Below, piece by piece: positions 8,106 to 16,272 of a stretch of DNA of 64,000 nucleotides; the stretch's first letter is position 1; the number at the start of each line of letters is the position of its first letter. Source of the DNA: Schlegelella_A sp035995885. GTDB taxonomy: Bacteria > Pseudomonadota > Gammaproteobacteria > Burkholderiales > Burkholderiaceae_C. Under the pieces are notes generated by a model. The model was not told the origin of the DNA and made no database searches. It saw only the letters and a list, made by a program, of their open reading frames with translations. The position numbers were made by a program, and so were the translations under genes. The stretch is taken from the NCBI GenBank assembly GCA_035995885.1, contig DASYKC010000041.1, forward strand, positions 1 to 64,000, in the 5' to 3' direction.

Positions 8106-8579
8106 ATGACCCGCCGCCCCTTCCTCGCCTTCCTGTCCGCCTTCGGCATCGCCCCCGGCCTCGCGTCGGCGCAGGCGGGCGGGCCGAAGATCGAGCCGCT
8201 GGTGCTCTCCGACGAGCAGTGGAAGCAGCGCCTCGCGCCCTCTGCCTACCAGGTGCTGCGCCACGAGGGCACCGAGTACCCGGGGTCGAGCCCGCTCAAC
8301 GGCGAGCACCGCAAGGGTCGCTTCTTCTGCGCCGGCTGTGACTTGGCGCTGTTCACGTCGGACACCAAGTTCGAGAGCGGCACCGGCTGGCCGAGCTTCT
8401 ACGCGTCGATCCCGGGCGCGGTGCTGACCAAGACCGACGTCGCGATGATCATCCCGCGCACCGAGTACCACTGCGCGCGCTGCGGCGGCCACCAGGGTCA
8501 TATCTTCGACGACGGCCCCAAGCCGACCGGCAAGCGCTACTGCAACAACGGCGTCGCGCTGAAGTTCGTCCCGGCCTAG
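8106..8579 (+). CDS. msrB: Peptide-methionine (R)-S-oxide reductase, exported form
   Basis: This 157-residue protein has a cleavable signal (about 1-22, MTRRPFLAFLSAFGIAPGLA, with a twin-arginine-like RR) ahead of a SelR/MsrB domain. Zinc-binding CxxC pairs are at Cys75/78 and Cys123/126, and the nucleophile is Cys146 in RYCNNG. It reduces the R-epimer of methionine sulfoxide, here probably in the periplasm. The gene begins 92 bp after mltA with an AGGAGA ribosome site and is followed by a perfect palindrome. Why exported: cytoplasmic MsrB proteins lack this N-terminal extension. The electron donor in the periplasm is not evident from the neighbourhood. Confidence 0.92.
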   Translation: MTRRPFLAFLSAFGIAPGLASAQAGGPKIEPLVLSDEQWKQRLAPSAYQVLRHEGTEYPGSSPLNGEHRKGRFFCAGCDLALFTSDTKFESGTGWPSFYASIPGAVLTKTDVAMIIPRTEYHCARCGGHQGHIFDDGPKPTGKRYCNNGVALKFVPA

Positions 8580-8587
8580 GGCGCGCG

Positions 8588-8605
8588 GGCGGGAACGTTC
8601 CCGCC
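8588..8605 (+). terminator. Perfect 18-bp palindrome after msrB (terminator-like or operator)
   Basis: GGCGGGAACGTTCCCGCC starts 8 bp after the msrB stop. It would form a stable stem in RNA but has no T-run after it. Being perfectly symmetric with no loop, it could equally be a protein-binding site upstream of the next gene at 8698. Confidence 0.4.
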
Positions 8606-8685
8606 GCATCGACCGGCCTGGCCTTCGGGAGGAGGCGCGACTCGCTCCGACGTCGCAGCGACGCCTTATGGCGCGGCCGCGACCG

Positions 8686-8691
8686 TAGACT
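8686..8691 (+). promoter_or_regulatory. Minus-10-like TAGACT 6 nt before the ATG at 8698
   Basis: TAGACT matches the minus-10 consensus at key positions and lies 6 nt before the start codon, with no ribosome site between. A transcript starting about 7 nt after the hexamer would begin at the ATG. It is one of several such arrangements in the window. Confidence 0.4.
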
Positions 8692-8697
8692 GCGCGA

Positions 8698-10401
8698 ATG
8701 GCCGAGAGCGACAACAGCGACGTCGAGGGCGAGACCGAAACCAGCTCGCTCGAGATCGCGCTCGACCCGAGCGACCCGATGGCGCGCGAGGCGCAGACCT
8801 TCCCGCGCCTGAGCCGCGACATGCTCGATCGCATCGCCCGCTACGGCAGCGAGGAGCGCTTCCCGGCGCGCGCGCCGGTGTTCTCGCGCGGCGACCGCAG
8901 CGTCGATTTCTTCGTCATCCTGAAAGGCTCGATCGAGATCTTCGACGTCGACGAGCACGACCTGCCGCAGGTCTTCGTCGTCCTGCGCGAGCGCCAGTTC
9001 GCCGGCGAGCTCGACCTCTTCAACGAGCGCCAGGTGCTGGTCAGCGCGCGCGCCGGCGAAGACAGCGTGCTGCTGCGCGTCAAGCGCGCCGACTTCCGCC
9101 GCCTCGTCTCGACCGAGGCCGACATCGGCGAGCTCGTCATGAGAGCGTTCATCCTGCGCCGCGTCGGCCTGATCCGCCACGTCCACGGCGGCGTCGTCGT
9201 CGTCGGCCCGGCACACGGCGCCGACACGCTGCGCCTGCTCCAGTTCCTGAGCCGCAACGCCTACCCGCACCGCCTTCTCGACACCGAGGCGGACGCCGAC
9301 GCCGGCGGCTTCCTCGACTGCTTCTCGCTCACCGCAGCCGACCTGCCGGTCGTCATCGCGCCCGGCCATCGCGTCCTGCGCAATCCGACGCTCGCGCAGA
9401 TGGCCGACGAGCTCGGCCTGACCGAAACCTTCGACCACGCCAAGGTGTTCGACCTCGCCGTCGTCGGCGCCGGTCCGGCCGGCCTGGCCGCGGCGGTGTA
9501 CGGCGCCTCGGAAGGGCTGCAGACGATCGTCATCGAGAGCCTGGCGCCCGGCGGCCAGGCCGGGACGAGCTCGAAGATCGAGAACTACCTCGGCTTTCCG
9601 ACCGGCATCTCGGGCCAGGCGCTGGCCGGCCGTGCCCAGGTGCAGGCGCAGAAGTTCGGCGCCCGGCTCGCGCTCTCGCGCGCCGTCGTCGGCATCGACT
9701 GCGCCGCGTCGCCGTACACGCTGAAGCTCGAGGACGGCGAATCGATCCGCGCCCGCGCCGTCGTCGTCGCCACCGGTGCGCGCTACCGCAAGCTCGACGT
9801 CCCCGGCTACGAGCGCTTCGAAGGCGCCGGCATCTACTACGCGGCGACCGCGATGGAAGCCGGCCTCTGCGGCAACGAGGAGGTCGTCGTGGTCGGCGGC
9901 GGCAACTCGGCGGGGCAGGCCGCGGTCTTCCTCGCCCGCAGCGCGAAGCACGTCCACATGCTCGTTCGCGGCCCGGGCCTGGCGGCGACGATGTCCGACT
10001 ACCTCGTCCAGCGCATCGAGCGCTCCGATCGGATCACGCTGCATCCCTGCTCGGAGATCACGCAACTTGAGGGCGAGACCCACCTGGCGAGCGTCACCTG
10101 GGTCGATCGCAGGACCGGCGCGACGACGACGCGGCCGGCGCGGAGCGTCTTCGTGATGATCGGCGCCGAGCCGAACACGCAATGGGCCGCTGCCTGCCTG
10201 AAGCTCGACGCGCAGGGCTTCGTCTGCACCGGCGCCCGCGCCGGCGCCGACCCCGACGCGCCCTACGCGACCTCGCAGCCCGGCGTCTACGCGGTCGGCG
10301 ACGTTCGCTCAGGCTCGGTCAAGCGGGTCGCGTCGGCGGTCGGCGAGGGCTCGGTCGTCGTTCAGTCGGTGCATCGCTTCCTGACCCCGGTCGAGGCGTA
10401 G
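8698..10401 (+). CDS. Cyclic-nucleotide-binding / redoxin-like / thioredoxin-reductase-like fusion flavoprotein
   Basis: The protein has 567 residues in three parts. Residues about 40-155 are a cyclic-nucleotide-binding (Crp-type) fold. Residues about 160-245 look like a thioredoxin/glutaredoxin-like domain without cysteine pair (RNAYPHRLLD, then DLPVVIAPG). Residues 250-567 are a thioredoxin-reductase-type FAD/NAD(P)H module with GAGPAG at 257-262, GGGNSA at 400-405 and a C-terminal VYAVGDVR FAD motif. The redox-active CxxC of true thioredoxin reductase is replaced by AATA at 382-385, so it cannot reduce thioredoxin by the normal mechanism. It may instead act as a ferredoxin/flavodoxin-type NAD(P)H reductase or another electron transfer enzyme gated by a nucleotide; that is inference. 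Confidence 0.85.
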   Translation: MAESDNSDVEGETETSSLEIALDPSDPMAREAQTFPRLSRDMLDRIARYGSEERFPARAPVFSRGDRSVDFFVILKGSIEIFDVDEHDLPQVFVVLRERQFAGELDLFNERQVLVSARAGEDSVLLRVKRADFRRLVSTEADIGELVMRAFILRRVGLIRHVHGGVVVVGPAHGADTLRLLQFLSRNAYPHRLLDTEADADAGGFLDCFSLTAADLPVVIAPGHRVLRNPTLAQMADELGLTETFDHAKVFDLAVVGAGPAGLAAAVYGASEGLQTIVIESLAPGGQAGTSSKIENYLGFPTGISGQALAGRAQVQAQKFGARLALSRAVVGIDCAASPYTLKLEDGESIRARAVVVATGARYRKLDVPGYERFEGAGIYYAATAMEAGLCGNEEVVVVGGGNSAGQAAVFLARSAKHVHMLVRGPGLAATMSDYLVQRIERSDRITLHPCSEITQLEGETHLASVTWVDRRTGATTTRPARSVFVMIGAEPNTQWAAACLKLDAQGFVCTGARAGADPDAPYATSQPGVYAVGDVRSGSVKRVASAVGEGSVVVQSVHRFLTPVEA

Positions 10402-10446
10402 TCACGGACGACCGCGGGCGGCGGCTAAACCGGCGCGCGCAGCGAA

Positions 10447-10452
10447 GACAAT
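10447..10452 (+). promoter_or_regulatory. Minus-10-like GACAAT 6 nt before the ATG at 10459
   Basis: GACAAT lies 6 nt before the Nramp-like start codon, and the intervening bases (CGGCCG) hold no ribosome site. Same geometry as at 6254, 8686, 16225 and 29130. Confidence 0.3.
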
Positions 10453-10458
10453 CGGCCG

Positions 10459-11769
10459 ATGCCGACCACGAAGATCGCCGTCGCCAGGAAGACCGCGCCC
10501 AAGGAAGAGGAGAGCCTGGCGAGCCGGCTCGGCCCCGGCCTCATCACCGGCGCCGCCGACGACGACCCGAGCGGCATCGCCACCTACTCGCAGGCCGGCG
10601 CGCAATTCCGCTTCGCCCTCGTCTGGACGCTGTTCCTGACGACGCCGCTGATGATCGGCATCCAGATGCTCTCGGCGCGCATCGGCTTCGTGACGCGCAA
10701 CGGGCTGGCGACCAACATGGGCCGGATCTGCCCGAGGTGGCTGACGGTCTCGCTCATCGGCCTGCTCGTCGTCGCCAACACCATCAACATCGCCGCCGAC
10801 GTGGCGGCGATGGCCGAGGCGGTGAAGATCCTGGTCGGCGGGCCGCAGCCGCTCTACGTCGTCGCCTTCGGCGCGATCTGCATCGCGACGCAGGTCTTCT
10901 TCTCGTACGAGCGCACCGTGCGCGTCCTCAAGTGGCTGACGCTGACGCTCTTCGCCTACGTCGCCGTCGTCTTCGTCGTCTCGGTGCCGTGGGCGCAGGC
11001 GATCGACGAATCGCTTCGGCCTTGGGCACTCGTGCCGGCGAGCAGCTCGGGCAAGGAATACGCGGCGATGATCGTCGCCGTTCTCGGCACGACGATCAGC
11101 CCGTATCTCTTCTTCTGGCAGGCGACCCAGGAAGTCGAGGACTGCCGGCGCCGACCCGAGGGCAAGGACCTGCGCCACCACCCGGCGTACGTGCGCAAAC
11201 ACCTGCGCCGGATCAAGATCGACACCGTCGTCGGCATGGGCTTCTCGAACCTGGTGGCGCTCTGCATCGTCGTCGCCACCGCGGTCACCCTCAACCAGCG
11301 CGGCATCACCAACATCCAGACCTCGGCGCAGGCGGCCGAGGCGCTGCGCCCGGTGGCGGGCGACTTCGCCTTCCTGATCTTCTCGCTCGGCATCATCGGC
11401 ACCGGCCTCCTGGCGGTGCCGGTGCTCGCCGGCTCGGCGGCCTATGCGGTGAGCGAGCTGTTCGGCTGGAAGGCGGGCCTCTCGCGCGGCTTCCATGAAG
11501 CGCGGGGCTTCTACCTGATCATCATCGCCGCCACGGGCATCGGCTCGGCGATGGGCTTCTTCGACGTCGACCCGATCAAGGCGCTGGTCCTGAGCGCGAT
11601 CGTCAACGGCGTGATCTCGGTGCCGATCATGGTCGTGCTGATGATGATCGGCCAGTCGAAGAAGCTGATGGGCCGCTTCCCGATGAGCCCGCGCCACCGC
11701 TTCTTCGGCTGGACCGCGACCCTCGTGATGGCGGCGGCGGTGGTCGGAATGTTCGCGACCAGCTTCTAG
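10459..11769 (+). CDS. Nramp (SLC11)-like metal ion transporter
   Basis: This 436-residue membrane protein has about 11 helices and the Nramp fold order. The helix-1 motif reads DDDPSG (Asp36, Pro37, Ser38, Gly39) rather than the canonical DPGN, and the helix-6 motif reads GTTISPY (210-216) where canonical Mn/Fe transporters have a Met and His (MPH). The aspartate ligand is kept, the Asn and Met ligands are not. Helix 6 is followed by acidic residues in QATQEVED. Database annotation usually says divalent metal transporter; these substitutions are more like the Nramp-related branches that carry other ions such as magnesium, but substrate cannot be read from sequence. It follows the cNMP/TrxR-like gene by 57 bp. 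Confidence 0.85.
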   Translation: MPTTKIAVARKTAPKEEESLASRLGPGLITGAADDDPSGIATYSQAGAQFRFALVWTLFLTTPLMIGIQMLSARIGFVTRNGLATNMGRICPRWLTVSLIGLLVVANTINIAADVAAMAEAVKILVGGPQPLYVVAFGAICIATQVFFSYERTVRVLKWLTLTLFAYVAVVFVVSVPWAQAIDESLRPWALVPASSSGKEYAAMIVAVLGTTISPYLFFWQATQEVEDCRRRPEGKDLRHHPAYVRKHLRRIKIDTVVGMGFSNLVALCIVVATAVTLNQRGITNIQTSAQAAEALRPVAGDFAFLIFSLGIIGTGLLAVPVLAGSAAYAVSELFGWKAGLSRGFHEARGFYLIIIAATGIGSAMGFFDVDPIKALVLSAIVNGVISVPIMVVLMMIGQSKKLMGRFPMSPRHRFFGWTATLVMAAAVVGMFATSF

Positions 11770-11788
11770 CGCGCCGCCGGTGACGGCG

Positions 11789-12097
11789 CTACGGCGTCGC
11801 GCCCTTGCGCGCCGCGCGCTGCTCGCGCGCGAAGGCGGCGATGTCGGCGAGCGTGATCGAGCCCTGCTTGTTCTTGTCGATCTCGTCGAAGTGCTTGTAG
11901 ACGAACGGCATGCCGGCCTGGGCCTCTTCCTTCGTCAGCCGGCCGTCGCCGTTCTTGTCGGCGGCGGCGAAGCGCTTCTGCATCTCGGCGGCGATCTGCT
12001 TGCCCCGGTCGGCATCCTGCGCGGCGGCGCTGGCGGCGATCGAGGCGAGCACCAGGGCAAAGCCGACGCGGCCGGCGAGCGCTCGGGAGTTCGTCAT
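11789..12097 (-). CDS. Exported EF-hand calcium-binding protein
   Basis: This 102-residue protein begins with a signal peptide (about 1-26, ending ASAAAQ) and contains two EF-hand loops: residues 47-58 (DKNGDGRLTKEE, canonical) and 74-85 (DKNKQGSITLAD, with Asp instead of Glu at position 12). Such small periplasmic EF-hand proteins bind calcium; their partners are unknown. ATG 12097 is chosen because AGGAGA precedes it and the signal peptide starts there; the frame stays open upstream to 12205 but without a better start. It is convergent with the Nramp-like gene, 20 bp away. Confidence 0.82.
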   Translation of the reverse strand: MTNSRALAGRVGFALVLASIAASAAAQDADRGKQIAAEMQKRFAAADKNGDGRLTKEEAQAGMPFVYKHFDEIDKNKQGSITLADIAAFAREQRAARKGATP

Positions 12098-12326
12098 GGC
12101 GGTTCTCCTGTGGTGGTGCGCCGCGCGGCGCCTTCCCCTCACTATCGGCCGGCCGTGTTGCCGCTCGATTGCTGGCGCTCGGCTTGTTCGTGAACAACCC
12201 CGCACCGGCCGTGAATTCGCAGCGCCGCCGTGATGCCGCAGCGGAATCCCTACACTTCCACCTGCGCGGCCCGGTCACGAGCCGGCCCCGCGCCCTCGCC
12301 AGCAATTCCGACCGGAGTGACGAACG

Positions 12327-15300
12327 ATGAATGCCCCGCTTCCCGACGACGTGCGCAAGGCGCTCGAACGCGTCACCCTCGACGACAAGTACGCCCTCGA
12401 GTCGGGCCGCGCCTTCATGAGCGGCGTCCAGGCGCTGGTCCGGCTGCCGATGCTGCAGCGCAAGCGCGACGCGATGTTCGGCCTCAACACCGCCGGCTTC
12501 GTCAGCGGCTACCGCGGCTCGCCGCTCGGCGGCTACGACCAGGCGCTGTGGGCCGCCAAGAAGCACCTCGCGGCGCAGAACATCGTCTTCCAGCCCGGCG
12601 TCAACGAGGAGCTCGGCGCGACCGCGGTCTGGGGCACGCAGCAGCTCGACCTCTATCCGCAGACGAAGAAATTCGACGGCGTGTTCGGCATCTGGTACGG
12701 CAAGGGGCCCGGCGTCGACCGCTGCTCCGACGTCTTCAAGCACGCCAACATGGCAGGCACGTCGAAGCACGGCGGCGTGATCGCGATCGCCGGCGACGAC
12801 CACATCGCCAAGAGCTCGACCGCGGCGCACCAGAGCGACCACATCTTCAAGGCCTGCGGCCTGCCGGTGTTCTTCCCGTCGAGCGTGCAGGACATCCTCG
12901 ACATGGGCCTGCACGCGTTCGCGCTGAGCCGCTTCGCCGGCGTCTGGTCGGCGATGAAGACGATCCAGGAGATCGTCGAATCGTCGGCGAGCATCTCGAT
13001 CGATCCGGACCGGGTCGACATCGTCCTGCCCGAGGATTTCCGCATGCCCGACGGCGGCCTGCACATCCGCTGGCCCGACGCGCCGCTCGAGCAGGAAGCT
13101 CGGCTGATGGACTACAAGTGGTACGCGGCGCTCGCCTACGTTCGCGCCAACCGGCTCAACCACAACGTCATCGAAGGCCCGAACGACCGCTTCGGCATCA
13201 TCGCCTCCGGCAAGGCCTACAACGACACGCGCCAGGCGCTGCACGACCTCGGCCTCGACGACGCGACCTGCCGCCGCATCGGGCTGCGCCTGCACAAGGT
13301 CAACGTCGTCTGGCCGCTCGAGGCGACGATGACGCGCGAGTTCGCCGAAGGCCTGCAGGAGATCCTCGTCGTCGAGGAGAAGCGCCAGGTCATCGAGTAC
13401 CAGCTGAAGGAAGAGCTCTACGGCTGGCGCCCCGACGTTCGCCCGAACGTGCTCGGCAAGTTCGACGAGAGCGAGGGCGACAACACCGGCGGCGAATGGA
13501 GCCAGGCCAACCCGGCGCAGCACTGGCTGCTGCGCGCGCAGGCCGACCTGACGCCGGCGATCATCGCCCGGGCGATCGCCAGGCGGCTCGGCAAGATGGG
13601 CGTCGAGGGCGACGTCGCCGCCGGCATGGCGATGCGGATCGCCCTCATCGACGCGAAGGAGAAGAGCCTCGCGGTCGCGACGCTCAATTCGACCGGCGCC
13701 GGGCCGGCCGGCTCCGCCGGGGCGACCGGCGAGCGCGCGCCGTGGTTCTGCAGCGGCTGCCCGCACAACACCTCGACCAAGGTGCCCGAGGGCTCGCGCG
13801 CCGTCGCCGGCATCGGCTGCCACTACATGGCGGTGTGGATGGACCGCTCGACGGTCACCTTCAGCCAGATGGGCGGCGAAGGCGCGTCGTGGGTCGGCCA
13901 GGCGCCGTTCACGACCGAGAACCACATCTTCGCCAACCTCGGCGACGGCACGTACTACCACTCGGGCCTGCTCGCGGTGCGCCAGGCGATCGCCGCCAAG
14001 GTCAACATCACCTACAAGATCCTCTTCAACGACGCCGTCGCGATGACCGGCGGCCAGCCGGTCGACGGCACGATGAAGGTGCCCGAGATGACGCGCGAGC
14101 TCGACGCCGAGGGCGCGGCCAAGGTCGTCGTCGTCACCGACGAGCCGGAGAAGTACGACGAGCACGACGTCAGGTCGCGCCTCGCGCCGAACGTCACCGT
14201 CCATCACCGCGACGAGCTCGACGACATCCAGAGATCGCTGCGCGAGATCCCCGGCTGCACGGTCATCGTCTACGACCAGACCTGCGCGACCGAGAAGCGC
14301 CGGCGCAGGAAGCGCGGCACGATGGAAGACCCGGCCAGGCGCGTCGTCATCAACGAGCTGGTGTGCGAGGGCTGCGGCGACTGCTCGGTGCAGAGCAACT
14401 GCCTGTCGGTCGAGCCGGTCGAGACCGAGTTCGGGCGCAAGCGCCGCATCAACCAGAACACCTGCAACAAGGACTACTCGTGCCTGAAGGGCTTCTGCCC
14501 GAGCTTCATCACGGTCGAAGGCGGCCAGCTGAAGAGCACGAAGAAAGCCGCGCCGGAACGGCCGCGCCTGACCGCCGTGCTGACACCGCCCGAGCCGACG
14601 CTGCCGCTCGCCTTCCATGGCCACGAGCGGCCCTGGGGCATCGTCGTCGCCGGCGTCGGCGGCACTGGCGTGATCACGATCGGCCAGCTCCTCGGCATGG
14701 CGGCGCACCTCGAAGGCAAGGGCATCGTCACGCAGGACGCCGCCGGCCTGGCGCAGAAGGGCGGCGCCACCTGGAGCCACATCCAGATCGCCAACCGGCC
14801 CGAGGCGATCTTCTCGACCAAGGTCGGCACCGCCGAGGCCGACCTCGTCATCGGCTGCGACCCGATCGTCACCGCCAACAAGGCGACGCTGGCGGTGATG
14901 CGCGAAGGGCGCACCTACGTCGCCCTCAACAACCACGCGACGCCGACCGCCGCGTTCGTCATCGACCCCGACTGGCAGTTCCCGGCCGGCAACTGCGAGG
15001 CGGCGATCGCCGCCGCCGCCGGCCCCGACCACGTCGGCGCGATCGACGCCGACACACTGGCGGTGCAGCTCCTCGGCGACTCGATCTACACCAACCCGCT
15101 GATGCTCGGCTATGCCTGGCAGCAGGGCCGCGTGCCGCTCTCGCATGCGGCGCTGATGCGGGCGATCGAGCTGAACGGCGTCCAGGTCGACAACAACAAG
15201 GCGGCGTTCGAATGGGGCCGGCGCGCCGCCCACGACCCGCAGGGAATGAAGGCGCTCGTCCGCACCGGCCAGGTGATCGAGCTCGTCAAGCGCTCGGTCG

Positions 15301-16109
15301 ACATCGACGACCTGATCGCCAGGCGCGTCGAGTTCCTCACCGCCTACCAGAACGCCGCCTACGCCGCCGGCTACAAGGCCTTCGTCGACAAGGTGCGCAG
15401 CGCCGAGGCCGACGTCGCGTTCTCGCGCTCGATGACGCGGCCGGAGCCGGCGCGGCCGGGCACCAGGCTGACCGAAGCGGTCGCGCGCTACCTCTTCAAG
15501 CTCATGGCCTACAAGGACGAGTACGAGGTCGCCCGCCTGCACGCCGACACCCGGTTCCTGGCCAAGGTCGCGGCCCAGTTCGAAGGCGAGATGGGCAAGG
15601 ACTACCAGCTCGCGTACCACCTCGCGCCGCCGACGATCGCCGCCAGGAACGCCAAGGGCGAGCTGCAGAAGCAGCGCTTCGGGCCGTGGATGCTGTCGGC
15701 ATTCAAGGTCCTGGCCCGACTGAAGGGCCTGCGCGGGACGCCGTTCGATCCGTTCGGCCGCAACGAGGAGCGCCGCGTCGAGCGCGAGCTGATCCGCGAA
15801 TACCGCGACTCGATCGAGGAGCTGCTGCGCGCGCTCGGCCCGGCCAACCTCGCGCTCGCGGTCGAGATCGCGCGCATCCCGGAGCTGATCCGCGGCTACG
15901 GCCACGTCAAGGCGCGCCACCTCGCGGCGGCGCGGCCCAAGTGGGACGCGCTCATGGCCGACTGGCGCGCCGGCCCGCTCGCGCTCTCGGCGCAGGCGCT
16001 CGAGGCGCAGAGGGCACAGGGCCCCGACACGCTGCCGCTCGAGGACACGACGCTGCCGATGACGTCGCAGCGCGACGCCTCGCAACGCCCAACCGGACGT
16101 CAGGCCTGA
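12327..16109 (+). CDS. Indolepyruvate ferredoxin oxidoreductase, fused alpha/beta type
   Basis: This 1260-residue enzyme has the full domain order: an N-terminal pyrimidine-type half (about 40-420), a thiamine-diphosphate domain (CPHNTSTKVPEGSRA near 475, LGDGTYYHSG near 540), one 4Fe-4S-type cluster motif CEGCGDCSVQSNC near 680, and a C-terminal gamma-type domain beginning GVGGTGVITIGQ near 775. It converts indolepyruvate and other aryl pyruvates to aryl-acetyl-CoA using ferredoxin. The cysteine spacing suggests a single cluster next to further cysteines (NTCNKDYSCLKGFC), which may hold a second. A paralogue lies at 1-1668 on the opposite strand. No amino-acid transaminase or ferredoxin gene adjoins it. 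A hairpin follows the stop. Confidence 0.95.
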   Translation: MNAPLPDDVRKALERVTLDDKYALESGRAFMSGVQALVRLPMLQRKRDAMFGLNTAGFVSGYRGSPLGGYDQALWAAKKHLAAQNIVFQPGVNEELGATAVWGTQQLDLYPQTKKFDGVFGIWYGKGPGVDRCSDVFKHANMAGTSKHGGVIAIAGDDHIAKSSTAAHQSDHIFKACGLPVFFPSSVQDILDMGLHAFALSRFAGVWSAMKTIQEIVESSASISIDPDRVDIVLPEDFRMPDGGLHIRWPDAPLEQEARLMDYKWYAALAYVRANRLNHNVIEGPNDRFGIIASGKAYNDTRQALHDLGLDDATCRRIGLRLHKVNVVWPLEATMTREFAEGLQEILVVEEKRQVIEYQLKEELYGWRPDVRPNVLGKFDESEGDNTGGEWSQANPAQHWLLRAQADLTPAIIARAIARRLGKMGVEGDVAAGMAMRIALIDAKEKSLAVATLNSTGAGPAGSAGATGERAPWFCSGCPHNTSTKVPEGSRAVAGIGCHYMAVWMDRSTVTFSQMGGEGASWVGQAPFTTENHIFANLGDGTYYHSGLLAVRQAIAAKVNITYKILFNDAVAMTGGQPVDGTMKVPEMTRELDAEGAAKVVVVTDEPEKYDEHDVRSRLAPNVTVHHRDELDDIQRSLREIPGCTVIVYDQTCATEKRRRRKRGTMEDPARRVVINELVCEGCGDCSVQSNCLSVEPVETEFGRKRRINQNTCNKDYSCLKGFCPSFITVEGGQLKSTKKAAPERPRLTAVLTPPEPTLPLAFHGHERPWGIVVAGVGGTGVITIGQLLGMAAHLEGKGIVTQDAAGLAQKGGATWSHIQIANRPEAIFSTKVGTAEADLVIGCDPIVTANKATLAVMREGRTYVALNNHATPTAAFVIDPDWQFPAGNCEAAIAAAAGPDHVGAIDADTLAVQLLGDSIYTNPLMLGYAWQQGRVPLSHAALMRAIELNGVQVDNNKAAFEWGRRAAHDPQGMKALVRTGQVIELVKRSVDIDDLIARRVEFLTAYQNAAYAAGYKAFVDKVRSAEADVAFSRSMTRPEPARPGTRLTEAVARYLFKLMAYKDEYEVARLHADTRFLAKVAAQFEGEMGKDYQLAYHLAPPTIAARNAKGELQKQRFGPWMLSAFKVLARLKGLRGTPFDPFGRNEERRVERELIREYRDSIEELLRALGPANLALAVEIARIPELIRGYGHVKARHLAAARPKWDALMADWRAGPLALSAQALEAQRAQGPDTLPLEDTTLPMTSQRDASQRPTGRQA

Positions 16110-16119
16110 GGTCGGGCGC

Positions 16120-16141
16120 CGGCGCCGCCCTGGCGGCGCCG
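16120..16141 (+). terminator. GC-rich hairpin after iorAB
   Basis: A 10-bp stem (16120-16129 with 16132-16141, CGGCGCCGCC pairing with its complement) and a 2-nt nominal loop lie 11 bp after the stop codon at 16109. There is no T-run, so termination would be inefficient or Rho-assisted. Confidence 0.35.
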
Positions 16142-16224
16142 ACAGCCGTCCGGCGCCGATGCACCCTGGCCCTTCGCCGGTGCGCTTCATCGCAGCGCCG
16201 TGGCGGCCGGCCGGGTGCGGCCCC

Positions 16225-16230
16225 TACAGT
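16225..16230 (+). promoter_or_regulatory. Minus-10-like TACAGT 6 nt before a short leader ORF
   Basis: TACAGT is followed after GGTGTC by ATG at 16237, the start of an 11-codon ORF. The spacing is the same as at other candidate leaderless genes in this window. No ribosome site is present between. Confidence 0.4.
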
Positions 16231-16236
16231 GGTGTC

Positions 16237-16272
16237 ATGAACAACACGAGCCGCCGGCCCTGCCGTCCATGA
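16237..16272 (+). CDS. Putative 11-residue leader peptide overlapping the kinase start
   Basis: The ORF encodes MNNTSRRPCRP and ends with TGA at 16270-16272, which overlaps the kinase ATG (16269-16271) as ATGA. The kinase ATG has no ribosome site of its own, so re-initiation after this short ORF would explain its translation. A minus-10-like hexamer 6 nt upstream makes the leader ATG a possible leaderless start. No attenuator-like codon run is seen, apart from three arginines. Too short to judge by coding statistics. Confidence 0.4.
   Translation: MNNTSRRPCRP

Noticed and set aside
11766..16190. A 1474-codon open frame on the minus strand antisense to iorAB
   Set aside because: In about 70% GC DNA the antisense frame of a real gene is often open. 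Its protein is Arg/Ala/Val/Asp-rich with no motif, while the plus-strand frame has clear catalytic motifs.
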